This document shows positions 32,717-42,381 of a DNA stretch of 64,000 nucleotides, piece by piece (positions within the stretch are counted from its first letter, which is position 1; every line of letters starts with the position of its first letter). Origin of the DNA: Collinsella sp. (GTDB lineage: Bacteria > Actinomycetota > Coriobacteriia > Coriobacteriales > Coriobacteriaceae); the NCBI GenBank assembly GCA_031296755.1, contig JAUMMZ010000042.1:1-64000 (forward strand), written 5' to 3'. A model generated the notes under the pieces. That model was given only the letters and a program-made list of their open reading frames with translations. It was not told where the DNA came from and made no database searches. The translations under genes and the position numbers were made by a program.

Positions 32717-33220
32717 ATGGAACTTCTGAAAAACATCCGCGCGTACGAGGACGTGTTCTTCGAGGACCCCGAGGAGAACCCCGACACGCCGCGCTTCCGC
32801 GTGTGGTTCGACGACAAGCACATCGAGGAGTACCTGGCCAAGGTCGGCAACGCCATCGACCGCGCGCAGGCCAACGAGCAGATGGCCCGCGAGGCCGACA
32901 CCCCCGAGAAGGCGGCCGAGGCCAACGCCGCGCAGGCCCGCCTCATGAAGCGCACCATCTCGGCGTTCATCGGCACCGAGGGCTGGGAGCAGCTGCTCGC
33001 GTGGATGGGCGGCGACGAGGGCCCCATCGCGCCCGAGGAGAACATCCGCATCCTGGGCGAGGTCTTCGCCACGTTCCTCAACATGTTGGCGCGCCACGCG
33101 ACCAGCGAGCAGCTGATGGCGTGCGGCCTTGCATACAGCGAGCGCGCCGATCAGGTCCAGGCGCTCAACCGCGCCCAGCGCCGCGCCAAGGCCAAGCGCA
33201 AGAAGAAGGGCGGCAAGTAA
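32717..33220 (+). CDS. Tail assembly chaperone
   Basis: 167 residues, helical, with a very basic end (RAQRRAKAKRKKKGGK). Lies directly before the Gp15-like gene and the tape measure, where tail chaperones are found. The second chaperone here is a separate overlapping gene rather than an obvious ribosomal frameshift product. Confidence 0.75.
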   Translation: MELLKNIRAYEDVFFEDPEENPDTPRFRVWFDDKHIEEYLAKVGNAIDRAQANEQMAREADTPEKAAEANAAQARLMKRTISAFIGTEGWEQLLAWMGGDEGPIAPEENIRILGEVFATFLNMLARHATSEQLMACGLAYSERADQVQALNRAQRRAKAKRKKKGGK

Positions 33221-33876
33221 TGCTGCCAGCCGCGCTCACGGCCGAGCGGGTGCGGCTGCCCGACGGCACGAGCGCCACGCGCTACCCGTGGAACGGCGAG
33301 GAGGTGCTGGTGCGCGACGACGCGCTCACGATCATCCGCGTCATCGAGGTGCTGACCGACGAGGGCAAGTCCGACGACCAGCGCCGGGACGAGTTCCTGG
33401 CGCTGTTCTTCGTGGACTGGGCGGACGCGTGGTGCGCATGCGACTACGACGCCGCCGAGTTCGTGCGGATGCGCGACGCGGCGGTATGGGACATGTGCGG
33501 ACTCGACCTGACCGGCGACCGCCCGCACGAGACCCCGCTGTGGGACTTGGAGGAGGACGCGGCGCGCATACGCACCAGCTTCCGCCAGGCCTACGGCATC
33601 GAGTGGGACGAGGTGCGCGGCCGCATCAGCTTCGCCGAGTTCGTGGCACTCGTGGGCGGCTGCCCGCAGGACACGCCGCTCGGCGCGGCCATCCACTACC
33701 GCAACCCGGCGACCAAGCCGAAGCCAACCAAATACAACAGGCAGGAGGTCGAGGCCTGGAACGCCGCCCACAAGGCGTTCGAACTCGGCAAAGGCCGCAG
33801 CTCACACGGCTCTGAGGAAGGAAGCGACGCGGCGATGCGCGATGTGTTCGCCGCGCTCAAGAGAGCGACGAGGTGA
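33220..33876 (+). CDS. Gp15-like second tail chaperone
   Basis: 218 residues starting at ATG 33220 (TAATG overlap). The sequence (WDLEEDAARIRTSFRQAYGIEWDEVRGRISFAEFVALVGGCPQDTPLGAAIHYR) resembles bacteriophage Gp15 of Gram-positive siphophages, which assists loading of the tape measure. Confidence 0.8.
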   Translation: MLPAALTAERVRLPDGTSATRYPWNGEEVLVRDDALTIIRVIEVLTDEGKSDDQRRDEFLALFFVDWADAWCACDYDAAEFVRMRDAAVWDMCGLDLTGDRPHETPLWDLEEDAARIRTSFRQAYGIEWDEVRGRISFAEFVALVGGCPQDTPLGAAIHYRNPATKPKPTKYNRQEVEAWNAAHKAFELGKGRSSHGSEEGSDAAMRDVFAALKRATR

Positions 33877-36350
33877 GCATGGACGGCAACGTCATCATCA
33901 AAGCGGTGCTCGACACCGTTGACGTATCCAAGAACATCAAGGCCCTGGAGCGCGACCTCCAGGGCATCTCCTGGAAGAACATAACCGAGGGCGACGAGAA
34001 GGCCGCGAAGCTGTCGTCCTCGTTCAAGAAGGCCGGCACGGCCGCCACGGTGACGCTGACCGCGCCCGTGGTGGCCGCCGGCAAGGCCGTATTCGGCGTG
34101 GCCAGCGACTACGAGCAGGCCAACGCCCGCATAGCTGCCGCGTTCGGCGTGTCCGGCGAGGAGGCCGAGCGTTTCAGCGGCATAGGCAAGCGCATATACG
34201 AGGGTGGCTGGGGCCAGTCCCTGGACGAGGTCAACGATGCGCTGATCCAGTGCAAGTCCACCCTTCGCGACGTGTCCGACGAGGACCTGCAGACCGTCAC
34301 CACCAACGCACTCATGCTGTCGGACACCTTCGGCGCAGACGTGAACGAGTCCATACGCGGCACCAACGCCCTCATGGAGGGCTTCGGGCTGTCCGCCACC
34401 GAGGCCAGCGACCTGCTGACGGCGGGCATGCAGCGCGGCCTGAACTACACCGACGAGCTGGGCGACAACCTGAGCGAATACTCCGTGCGATGGGGCGAGG
34501 CGGGAATGAGCGCCAGCGAGTACTTCTCGCTGCTAGAAGCGGGCACGTCCAACGGCGCGTACAACCTGGACAAGGTGGGCGACTACCTCAACGAGTTCCT
34601 GACGGCGCTGTCCGACGGCCGCATGGAGGAATCCATCGGCTCGTTCAGCGAGGGCACGCAGGAGGTGTTCGAGAACTTCAAGCAGGGCGGGGCCACAGCC
34701 GAGGACGTGCTGCAGGCCGTGCTCGGTGACCTCACCCAGATGTCCAACGAGTACGACAAGGCCGCGCTGGCTTCCACCCTGTGGTCGTCGCTCGGCGAGG
34801 ACAACGCCATGGGGATGATCGAGTCCCTGGCGGGCGTGCATGACAGCTTCGGCGACGTCGCCGGCGCGGCGCAGCAGGCCCAGGAGGCCGCATCGGACAG
34901 CTTCGCCGTGAAATCGCAGGAGGCCATGCGCGAGCTGCAGGGCTCCATCGAGCCGCTTGGCGAGCCGCTGCTCAACATCGCCACCAACGTGGCGGGCGTC
35001 GTCAAGTCGTTCTCCGAGTGGTTCGCCGGCATCGGCGAGGGCGGCCAGACGGCCGTGCTGGCCATAGCGACCATAGTGGCGGCCATCGGGCCGGTGCTGT
35101 CCACCGTCGGCACCATCATCAGCGTGGTGCCGCAAATCGGTGCTGCCTTCTCCGCCGTGGGCAAGGCGGGCACCGCCGCGCTGGGTCTTATAGCCGCGCA
35201 CCCCGTGATAGCGGCAATAGCGGCCATCATCGCCGCAGTGGTGCTGCTGTGGAACAACTGCGAGGAGTTCCGCGACGCCGTGACCGCCGTGTGGGATGCC
35301 GTGTGCGCCGCGTTCCAGGTGGCCGTCGGCGTTGCCGGCGGGGTCGCCGAGTCGATAGGCGCGTTCTTCTCCGGGCTGGGCGCGACGCTCGCGGGCGTGT
35401 GGGACGGCATCTGCAACGTTGTGCAGGTAGCCGTGATGCTGCTCGCGGAAATACTCAACCTAGCCATCGAGACGCTGCTCATACCCTGGAACTTCGTCTG
35501 GGAGAACTTCGGCGGCGTGCTCACGGCGGCGTGGGACCTCATATGCGGCGCGGTCGGCACGTACATCCAATACGTGGGCGACGTGATAAGCGCAGCCCTT
35601 GAGGTAATCCAGGGCGTGTGGGACACGGTGTGGGGAGCCGTCAGCTTCACCGCTTCCAGCGTGTGGGATGCCATCACCTCGGCGATAGGCGCGGCCATCG
35701 ACGCCATCAGCTCCACCATATCGGCGGTTCTGTCGGCGATACAGGCCGTGTGGGACTCCGTTTGGGGTGCCGTGAGCACCACGGCGTCGAACGTGTGGAA
35801 CGGCATCAGCTCGACCATATCCGGCATCGTCAACGGCATCCGCGACACCATCTCCAGCGTGTTCAACGCCGCCCGCGACACCGTGGCCGGCATATGGAAC
35901 TCCATCAAGAGCGCCATCGAGACGCCGATAAACAGCGCCCGCGACACCGTGCGAAACGTAATCGACTCCATCAAGGGGTTCTTCAACTTCTCGTGGTCGC
36001 TTCCCCACCTGAAGCTGCCCCACCTGTCCATCTCGGGCGGGTTCAGCATCAACCCGCCGAGCGTGCCGCACTTCTCCATCGACTGGTACGCGAAGGGCGG
36101 CGTGTTCAACGGCCCCAGCGTCATCGGCGTAGGCGAGGCCGGTCCAGAGGGCGTCGTGCCGTTCAACGAGCGCGGCGCGCGCCCGCTGGCCGAGGGCATC
36201 GCCAAGCTGCTCGACGGCAAGGGCGGCGCGGGCCACGGCGACACGAACGTGACAATCAACGTGTACGCGACCGTGCGGGAGGAGGCCGACATAGAGAAAA
36301 TCTCCCGCCAGATAGCCAAGGAAATCAAACGGCAGGAGTGCTTCGCATGA
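33873..36350 (+). CDS. Tape measure protein
   Basis: 825 residues that set tail length. N-terminal TMP core (about 50-250, with YEQANARIAAAFGVSGEEAERF). Hydrophobic segments lie at about 385-560, and coiled amphipathic repeats (VWDAITSAIGAAIDAISSTI...) follow. The C-terminal signature GEAGPEGVVPFNERGARPL is shared with other tape measures. GTG 33873 overlaps the previous stop; ATG 33879 (GAGGTG upstream) is an alternative start. Confidence 0.9.
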   Translation: MSMDGNVIIKAVLDTVDVSKNIKALERDLQGISWKNITEGDEKAAKLSSSFKKAGTAATVTLTAPVVAAGKAVFGVASDYEQANARIAAAFGVSGEEAERFSGIGKRIYEGGWGQSLDEVNDALIQCKSTLRDVSDEDLQTVTTNALMLSDTFGADVNESIRGTNALMEGFGLSATEASDLLTAGMQRGLNYTDELGDNLSEYSVRWGEAGMSASEYFSLLEAGTSNGAYNLDKVGDYLNEFLTALSDGRMEESIGSFSEGTQEVFENFKQGGATAEDVLQAVLGDLTQMSNEYDKAALASTLWSSLGEDNAMGMIESLAGVHDSFGDVAGAAQQAQEAASDSFAVKSQEAMRELQGSIEPLGEPLLNIATNVAGVVKSFSEWFAGIGEGGQTAVLAIATIVAAIGPVLSTVGTIISVVPQIGAAFSAVGKAGTAALGLIAAHPVIAAIAAIIAAVVLLWNNCEEFRDAVTAVWDAVCAAFQVAVGVAGGVAESIGAFFSGLGATLAGVWDGICNVVQVAVMLLAEILNLAIETLLIPWNFVWENFGGVLTAAWDLICGAVGTYIQYVGDVISAALEVIQGVWDTVWGAVSFTASSVWDAITSAIGAAIDAISSTISAVLSAIQAVWDSVWGAVSTTASNVWNGISSTISGIVNGIRDTISSVFNAARDTVAGIWNSIKSAIETPINSARDTVRNVIDSIKGFFNFSWSLPHLKLPHLSISGGFSINPPSVPHFSIDWYAKGGVFNGPSVIGVGEAGPEGVVPFNERGARPLAEGIAKLLDGKGGAGHGDTNVTINVYATVREEADIEKISRQIAKEIKRQECFA

Positions 36351-37060
36351 TATACAACGGCTTCGACTTCGCGCCGTGGTTCGACACACGGCTCATAACC
36401 CGCTCGCTGCTGCCCGAATACGAAATCGCCACGCGCGACGTGCCCGGGCAGCCCGGCTCGCGCTTCATGCGCGCAGAGCTGAAACCCCTGACGATAGACG
36501 TGGCGGCGGCCTGGAGGGCACGCCCCGCCGACGATATGGCGGCCCTTCGCCGCCTCATGGCCTCGCGCCTGCTGTGCCTCAAGGAGGCCGAGCTGTGGCT
36601 GGACGACGAGAGGCACCTGGGCCTGCGCTACATGGCCGTGCTGACCTCGCCGGGCGCGCTGGACACCCTGTGGCACACCGGCGAGGCCACGCTGACGTTC
36701 ACGGCATACGACCCCGTGGCCTACGGGGCCGAGGGGCGCGCAACCGTGTCGGGCACCTCGGGCGTGCAGGTGGGCGGGACGTTCCGCACCTACCCCACCG
36801 TGACCGTCAGGCCCGGCGGCAGCACGTCGGCGCTGCGGCTGACGAACATGGGCACGGGCGAGTTCGTGCAGATCGACAAGGCGGTGACGGCATCGAGCGC
36901 GGTGGTCATCGACATGGCCGCCCCGCAGGCCACGGTTGACGGCAGCCCCGCGCCCGTGACCTTCGAGAGTGACTTCTTCCCGCTGGAGCCGGGGGCCAAC
37001 AGCCTCAAGCTGTCCAGCGGCACCGCGACGGTACAGTGGACGGAAAGGTACGTGGGCTGA
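36347..37060 (+). CDS. Distal tail protein
   Basis: 237 residues. MIYNGFDFAPWFDTRLI and the beta-rich body match Dit proteins, which form the hub between tail tube and tip. ATGA overlap with the tape measure; TGATG overlap with Tal. Confidence 0.85.
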   Translation: MIYNGFDFAPWFDTRLITRSLLPEYEIATRDVPGQPGSRFMRAELKPLTIDVAAAWRARPADDMAALRRLMASRLLCLKEAELWLDDERHLGLRYMAVLTSPGALDTLWHTGEATLTFTAYDPVAYGAEGRATVSGTSGVQVGGTFRTYPTVTVRPGGSTSALRLTNMGTGEFVQIDKAVTASSAVVIDMAAPQATVDGSPAPVTFESDFFPLEPGANSLKLSSGTATVQWTERYVG

Positions 37061-39954
37061 TGATTCTGTGGGCATGCGACCGCTGGGAGGCGTACAAGGG
37101 ACCCATCAAGACGCTGTTCGAGTGCGAGGACACGCGCGAGGTCAACGGCGAGAACGCCCTGAGCATCACAACGCTGGCGCGCCTGGACAAGGGCGACCGC
37201 CTGGTGTGGCGCGACCTCAAGGGCCGCTGGCACGAGAACATCGTGGACGGCGTGGAGGAGGAGCGCGCAAGCGCGGGCATCATCTACACGTACTACTGCC
37301 CGACCTCGGCGCAAATCGAGCTGCTTGGCGACTACCTGGAGGACAAGCGCCCCTACGACGTGAGCGCCTACGCCGCGCTGGCCTCGGCGCTGTCCTCCTC
37401 GCGCTGGCAGGTCGGAACCGTGGCCGACCTCGGGCAGGCCGGCACGAACTTCTACCACACCAACGCATGGGCGGCCATCCACGACGTGGCAGACACCTGG
37501 GGCGGCGAGCTGTCGTTCGAAATCCAGGTGAGCGGCACCAAGGTGACCGCACGCCGCGTGTGCATGGCCAAGCAGGTCGGCGAGGACAACGGCAAGCGTT
37601 TCACCTACGCCAAGGACCTCGTGAGCGTCAAGCGCAGCGTGGACGAGGGCAACGTGTGTACCGCCCTGTACGGCTACGGCAAGTCCCTGCAGACCGCCGA
37701 CGAGGACGGCAACCTGACGGGCGGCTACGATCGCAAGCTGACCTTCGGCGGCGTGAACGGCGGGCAGAACTGGGTGGGGTCGGCCGACGCGCTGGCGCGC
37801 TGGGGACGACCCGACGGCAAGGGCGGCAAGGCGCACGTGTTCGGCGACGTGGAGTTCTCCGACTGTGAGGACGCCGCCGAGCTGAAGAAGCTCACCGAGG
37901 CGCAGCTGGCGAAGTCATGCGTGCCCGCCGTGTCCTACACTGTGGACGCCGTGGCGCTTGCGCGCGCCGGCGAGGGCTTCGAGGGCGCGGACGAGGGCGA
38001 CCTGGTGACCGTGGTGGACAAGGTGTACGACCCGCCGCTGCGCGTGCGCACGCGCATCACCAAGGTGGTGGAGGACCAGCTGCGCCCCGGCGAGGTCACC
38101 TACACGTTCGGCAACTACCAGACGGTCGCCGAGCTGATGGCCGCGCAGAAGTCGGCCGCCAAGTCCACCGCCTCGACCATCCGGGCGACCGTGACCGAGG
38201 CCGTGAACGCCTCGAACAAGGCATCGACCGGCAAATGGGGCGAGAGCCTGGCGGCCGTCGAGGAGCGCCAGAAGGCGTACGCCAAGGAGGTCGGCGGCGC
38301 CGCCCAGGACTACACCGACCAGATAAGGGACGAGCTGGACAAGGCCCTCAAGGAGTACGCCGACAACGGGGACACCACGCTGGAGGAGGCGCTGAAGAAG
38401 TACTCCGATGACGGCAACCTGGCCCTGGACGAGGTGCTGCGCCTGTACACCGACACGTCGATAGAGCAAAGCGAGAGCGTGCTCAAGCAGATAGACGAGG
38501 CCAACAAGGAGTACCTGGAAGGCGTCACGGGCAAGTTGGACGAACGGCTGACGAGCGCCGAGGGCGAGGTGGATGGGCTGCAGAAACAGCTCGACCAGCT
38601 GCCGACGGATATCCGCAAGAAGATCGTTGACATGCTCAACAGCGAGGTGAACACCACGGGTGGCTGGGTGTACGAGGAGCCCGGCCAAGGCATCCTGGTG
38701 TACGACAAAAAGCCCGAGAGCGCCACCAAGTGCGTCAAGATAGGCGGCGGAATCATCGGCGTGGCCAACTCCAAGTACTCCAGCGGCGCGTGGAAGTGGC
38801 GCACGGCCATAACCGGCGACGGCGTGACCGCCGACGAGCTGACCACGGGCCGCATCAAAGGCGGGAACTCGTACTGGGACCTCGACAGCGGGGCCTTCTA
38901 CCTGCGCGACGGCTCCATCTTCATGACCGACAGCAACGGCAACAGGGTCTATATCAACGCCACCAACGGCTTCCAGATATACGACAAGAACGGCTCCATC
39001 ATCGCGGGCACCGTGCTGGTGGGCAGCACCTCCATGTTCCGCTGCAACATGGTCGGCACGTCGTCAACCAACTACATCACCACCGGCACGACGACGAACA
39101 ACCACCCGGGAGCGTCGTTCGTGAACGGCTCGACCGAGTACTGCACCATCGAGGCCGTCCACGCGAAGGACAGCCCCACGGCGAGCTCGACCGACGGCGT
39201 GGGCATATCCGCCTGCGGCTACGGCTTCCTGGCAGTCAACCGCTACTACCGCCAGACGTGGCTGACGACCCCCTACTACGCGGGCTACATGAGCCATCCC
39301 GACGAGCAGCTGTACATGAGGAGCGGCAACAGCAACGCGGGCGGCTCGGCGTACGTGAAGCTGCAGGAGAACTCCAACAACTACGTGTACCTGGATAGAA
39401 GCCGCGCAGACATTGGGTCGTCGGGCACCGCCAGGATACTCGCCCCGAAGTTCGCCATAGGAACCAGTCCGAGCAGCGGCGGCACCTACGGGTACACGGG
39501 CTCCACGCAGTTCATCGGGTGCATCACCAACAACGGCAACAACTGGACGTGGGGCACCATCAACGTGGTGAACGGAATCATCACCGGCATGAGCAGCATC
39601 ACGGGAAACCAGACCAGCGAGAGAGGAAACGGAATGTTCTACCACCTTGTGCAGCAGCCCGAAGCGCCACAGGCGCTCGACGGTGCGCCGAAGCCGCCCG
39701 AGGCGCTTCCGGTGTTCGAGTGCATCAGCGACCCGGCCACGGCGCGGGCCATCGTGGAATCGGAAGACGTGTTCGAGTTCGACGGCAAGGGCGGCTTCAC
39801 GCTCGTGTCCAGCCCCGTGGCCGTCATGGACGCGGAAGGCGGCGAGGCTAACGCCGTGGACTTCTCGGCGCTCACCGACGAGGAGATATGCGGGGTCCAC
39901 AGAGCGCAGCCCGGCGACATATCGCGGACACTTGCGGCCGAAGGAAAGGAATGA
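37060..39954 (+). CDS. Tail-associated protein (Tal-like, prophage tail endopeptidase family)
   Basis: 964 residues from ATG 37060; 24 codons of open frame upstream lie inside Dit and are not used. The N-terminal approximately 360 residues form the Tal/prophage-tail hub domain. A coiled-coil stretch follows (about 370-530). The last 400 residues are beta-structured (WDLDSGAFYLRDGSIFMTDSNGN...) and probably form the tail-tip fibre body. It begins the tip complex that holds the DGR target. Confidence 0.82.
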   Translation: MILWACDRWEAYKGPIKTLFECEDTREVNGENALSITTLARLDKGDRLVWRDLKGRWHENIVDGVEEERASAGIIYTYYCPTSAQIELLGDYLEDKRPYDVSAYAALASALSSSRWQVGTVADLGQAGTNFYHTNAWAAIHDVADTWGGELSFEIQVSGTKVTARRVCMAKQVGEDNGKRFTYAKDLVSVKRSVDEGNVCTALYGYGKSLQTADEDGNLTGGYDRKLTFGGVNGGQNWVGSADALARWGRPDGKGGKAHVFGDVEFSDCEDAAELKKLTEAQLAKSCVPAVSYTVDAVALARAGEGFEGADEGDLVTVVDKVYDPPLRVRTRITKVVEDQLRPGEVTYTFGNYQTVAELMAAQKSAAKSTASTIRATVTEAVNASNKASTGKWGESLAAVEERQKAYAKEVGGAAQDYTDQIRDELDKALKEYADNGDTTLEEALKKYSDDGNLALDEVLRLYTDTSIEQSESVLKQIDEANKEYLEGVTGKLDERLTSAEGEVDGLQKQLDQLPTDIRKKIVDMLNSEVNTTGGWVYEEPGQGILVYDKKPESATKCVKIGGGIIGVANSKYSSGAWKWRTAITGDGVTADELTTGRIKGGNSYWDLDSGAFYLRDGSIFMTDSNGNRVYINATNGFQIYDKNGSIIAGTVLVGSTSMFRCNMVGTSSTNYITTGTTTNNHPGASFVNGSTEYCTIEAVHAKDSPTASSTDGVGISACGYGFLAVNRYYRQTWLTTPYYAGYMSHPDEQLYMRSGNSNAGGSAYVKLQENSNNYVYLDRSRADIGSSGTARILAPKFAIGTSPSSGGTYGYTGSTQFIGCITNNGNNWTWGTINVVNGIITGMSSITGNQTSERGNGMFYHLVQQPEAPQALDGAPKPPEALPVFECISDPATARAIVESEDVFEFDGKGGFTLVSSPVAVMDAEGGEANAVDFSALTDEEICGVHRAQPGDISRTLAAEGKE

Positions 39955-39957
39955 GGC

Positions 39958-40860
39958 ATGGCAACGCACGAGCTTACGCTCAACCTCAAGAAGACCAACA
40001 TAGCGCCACCCGTCATCACCGTGCACCAGGGCGACAGCGCCGAGGTCCTGAAGGCCGCCATCTACGACGGCGACAAGAAGGCGGCCCTGACGGGCTGCAA
40101 GGTGCACCTCATGGCTGCGAAGCCCGACCACACCTACGTGGAGCAGCAGTTCACTGGCATCAGCGACAACGTGGCCACCGTGACGGTCGACCCCGCCGTC
40201 TTCGGCGTGGCCGGGCTGCTCAAGGTGTGCTACGTGCGCGTGCGGAACGCGGCAGGGCTGGACGCCACCACCGAGAACGTCCTGGTGAACGTGCTGCCCT
40301 CGGCGAGCGCGTCGGGCGAGATATCCGGCCCGTACATCGATGCGGTGGAGGCGATCATCGCGAACCTCGAAGGGCAGCTAGCCGACGTGAGCGCGCTGAA
40401 CGCGCAGATGCAGAAGGCCGAGGCCTCCCGCGCGAGCGCGGAAAACCAGCGCGCCACGAACGAGAAGGCACGCCAGACCGCCGAAACCAAGCGCGCAGAG
40501 GCCGAGAAGAAGCGAGCCACGGCGGAAAGCGACCGCGTGACCGAGGCGTCGCAGCTGAAGACGGCCTCGCAAGCCGCCACGGCTGCGGCAAACGGCGCGG
40601 CCTCGAACGCCGACGCGGCGGCAAACATCGCCCTGCAGATAGCCAACAGCGTGGCGCAGGGCAGCGCGGGCAGCTCGGACATGGCCAAGCAGAAGCAGCA
40701 GATAGCCGACCTGTACGGCAAGCTGGCCGACGCCACGGACGCGTTCATCTACGACGACGGCACCGTGTACTGCCCCGCCTCCAAGGCCAGTGCATCTGGC
40801 AGCACCATCACGTTCGGGAGCACCTGCACGGCGTCCGGCACAACCCTCAACCTCAAGTAG
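39958..40860 (+). CDS. Baseplate upper protein (BppU-like)
   Basis: 300 residues. The N-terminal 110 form an Ig-like BppU domain (APPVITVHQGDSAEVLKAAIYDGDKKA). A coiled coil follows (about 125-215, Ala/Glu/Lys-rich), then a short beta C terminus (VYCPASKASASGSTITFG). It attaches receptor-binding proteins to the tail tip. The DGR target follows 12 bp later. Confidence 0.8.
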   Translation: MATHELTLNLKKTNIAPPVITVHQGDSAEVLKAAIYDGDKKAALTGCKVHLMAAKPDHTYVEQQFTGISDNVATVTVDPAVFGVAGLLKVCYVRVRNAAGLDATTENVLVNVLPSASASGEISGPYIDAVEAIIANLEGQLADVSALNAQMQKAEASRASAENQRATNEKARQTAETKRAEAEKKRATAESDRVTEASQLKTASQAATAAANGAASNADAAANIALQIANSVAQGSAGSSDMAKQKQQIADLYGKLADATDAFIYDDGTVYCPASKASASGSTITFGSTCTASGTTLNLK

Positions 40861-40872
40861 AAAGGCAACGAA

Positions 40873-41781
40873 ATGGCACAAGCGAAAACCCTGTCGGTGG
40901 GCGGCATCGACTACGAGGTCATCGACGATACCGCGCGCAGCAACGCGCAGACGGCGCTCAACAACGCCGAGTACAACCGCCAGGGCCAAATCGGCAAGTA
41001 CGGCGGGCAGAACATCGCCACCATCCTGGCGGGAGAGATCGGCAGCGGCAGCGTGTACGACGCGCTGCACAAGCGAGCCGCCAACGGCAACTTCGCGGGC
41101 CTGCGCGTGGGAGACTACATCGACGTGCCGCTGGTAAGCGCGTCGGGCGTGGCGGCCCAGCAGTCCGTGCGCTTCCTCCTGGCGCACTTCGACCCGTACT
41201 ACTGCTGCGGCGACAGCTCCAAAGGCCACCACATCGCCTTCGTGGCCTCCGCGCCCATCGCCGTGGCCAAGACCGTGACCGGCGTTGCCAACGACAGCTT
41301 CCTGATGTGGAACACGACCAACACGAACCAGGGCACCGCCGACCAGAAATGCCCCTACCCCAACAGCAACCTCAAGGCGTGGGAGACGGCCTTCGAGGCG
41401 TGCCTGCCCGAGGGGCTGACCAAGTACCTGCTCACCCAGCGCGTCCTGCTTGAGGAGCGTTACAGCGCCAGCGGCGCGCTCAACGACTCCAACTCGTGGA
41501 GCTGGCAGGATATCGGCAAGGTGTTCTCGCTGTCCGAGATGGAGGTGTACGGCTGCCCAGTGTGGGGCACCAAGGGCTACAGCGTGGGCTTCGACTGCCA
41601 GTTCGACCTGTTCCGCGATACCGCGCACCGCTTGAACGGAACTCGGTACGGTTGGTGGCTGCGTTCCGTCATGGGTGGCTCGTCGTCCAACGTGTGCTGC
41701 GTCTACGACAGCGGCAATGCCACCTGCTACTCCGCGGCGGACGTCTGGGTTCGCCCCCGCCCCGGCTTCCTCGTCGGCTAG
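40873..41781 (+). CDS. DGR target: C-type-lectin-like receptor-binding protein
   Basis: 302 residues. The N terminus (AQAKTLSVGGIDYEVIDDTARSNA) is a tail-attachment segment. The C-terminal approximately 200 residues form a DUF6273-like/C-type lectin fold. Residues 257-300 (YGWWLRSVMGG... VWVRPRPGF) are the variable region and end 4 residues before the stop. Ten residues differ from the template-encoded sequence, mostly Asn codons turned into Gly, Tyr, Asp, Ser or Thr. This is the protein diversified by the nearby retroelement and is probably the host receptor binder. Confidence 0.95.
   Translation: MAQAKTLSVGGIDYEVIDDTARSNAQTALNNAEYNRQGQIGKYGGQNIATILAGEIGSGSVYDALHKRAANGNFAGLRVGDYIDVPLVSASGVAAQQSVRFLLAHFDPYYCCGDSSKGHHIAFVASAPIAVAKTVTGVANDSFLMWNTTNTNQGTADQKCPYPNSNLKAWETAFEACLPEGLTKYLLTQRVLLEERYSASGALNDSNSWSWQDIGKVFSLSEMEVYGCPVWGTKGYSVGFDCQFDLFRDTAHRLNGTRYGWWLRSVMGGSSSNVCCVYDSGNATCYSAADVWVRPRPGFLVG
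41643..41770 (+). repeat. DGR variable repeat (VR)
   Basis: Aligned base by base with 42382-42509 (offset 739, no gaps): 116 identical, 12 different. Every difference is at an adenine of the template (TR positions 42389, 42390, 42438, 42443, 42446, 42450, 42462, 42465, 42467, 42476, 42479 and 42505). The 3' part (gttcgcccccgccccgg) is adenine-free and probably forms the IMH initiation segment. Confidence 0.97.
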
Positions 41782-41809
41782 CCAGCCGAGTGCTCTATAC
41801 TTCTCTTTC

Positions 41810-41836
41810 GATGCGACCGCCTTGCGCGGTCGCATC
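41810..41836. other. Hairpin after VR
   Basis: gatgcgaccgc (41810-41820) and gcggtcgcatc (41826-41836) pair perfectly (11 bp, loop cttgc), 40 bp after VR. Other DGRs need a hairpin or cruciform just downstream of VR. This is the obvious candidate, unless it belongs to the terminator that follows. Confidence 0.7.
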
Positions 41837-41839
41837 CCT

Positions 41840-41863
41840 GCCCGCGCAGCGGGCCGTTTTTTT
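41840..41863 (+). terminator. Terminator after the DGR target gene
   Basis: gcccgc/gcgggc stem (41840-41854) and T7 (41857-41863), 60-80 bp after the target stop. It would separate the structural operon from the avd-TR-RT unit. Confidence 0.8.
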
Positions 41864-41886
41864 CGCCACTATTTCCGGGAGGTGCC

Positions 41887-42357
41887 ATGAGCGGCGTCTA
41901 CCAGCGAAACCGCGAGGTGTCCGAGTACAAGTTCTTCACGCAGGCCATCGCCATCCGCGTGGAGGTCAACAAGCTGATGGCGTCCTCCTCGGTAGTGCCC
42001 AAGGCCTACAGGCTGCTGAACGCGGTGCCGACCGTGGAGACGGCGCGCAGCATCGTGTACAACGTCAACCGCGCCGACTGCTTCTATCCCAACAGCTCGT
42101 TCAACGCGCTGGAGAGGAAACGCTACCTGACGCTGGCCATAGCCGACTGCGAGCAGCTGATGCTGGATATGCAGTGCCTCATGGATATCGGCCTGCCCGT
42201 GAACGCCAACCGCTTCGAGGTGCTGGCGGCCATGGTCGAGGAGGAGATCAGGCTGCTCAAGGGCGCGCGCAAGAACGTGCGCGTGACGGGCAAGAAGTCC
42301 ACCGAGGAGCGCATAGCGGAGGCCGAGGCCGAGCTAGAGCGCCTTCGTTCGCTATAA
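41887..42357 (+). CDS. avd: Avd-like DGR accessory protein
   Basis: 156 residues from ATG 41887 behind GGGAGG. An all-helical protein (VSEYKFFTQAIAIRVEVNKLMASSS... YLTLAIADCEQLMLDMQCLMDIG) with the four-helix-bundle pattern of Avd, which forms a pentamer that binds the reverse transcriptase and the template RNA. It lies directly before TR, the usual position. Confidence 0.88.
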   Translation: MSGVYQRNREVSEYKFFTQAIAIRVEVNKLMASSSVVPKAYRLLNAVPTVETARSIVYNVNRADCFYPNSSFNALERKRYLTLAIADCEQLMLDMQCLMDIGLPVNANRFEVLAAMVEEEIRLLKGARKNVRVTGKKSTEERIAEAEAELERLRSL

Positions 42358-42358
42358 T
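42353..42358 (+). promoter_or_regulatory. Possible -10 box of the TR RNA
   Basis: A perfect TATAAT overlaps the avd stop, 23 bp before TR, in a stretch of otherwise GC-rich phage DNA. No good -35 is seen at 17 bp. A small hairpin (ggcgg/ccgcc, 42363-42374) comes next. Confidence 0.4.
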
Positions 42359-42381
42359 GGGTGGCGGTCCCGCCTTGTATA

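Noticed and set aside
34583..37075. 830-codon - strand frame opposite tape measure and Dit
   Set aside because: Low-complexity Ser/Thr/Pro product and no ribosome site; the + strand genes are clear.
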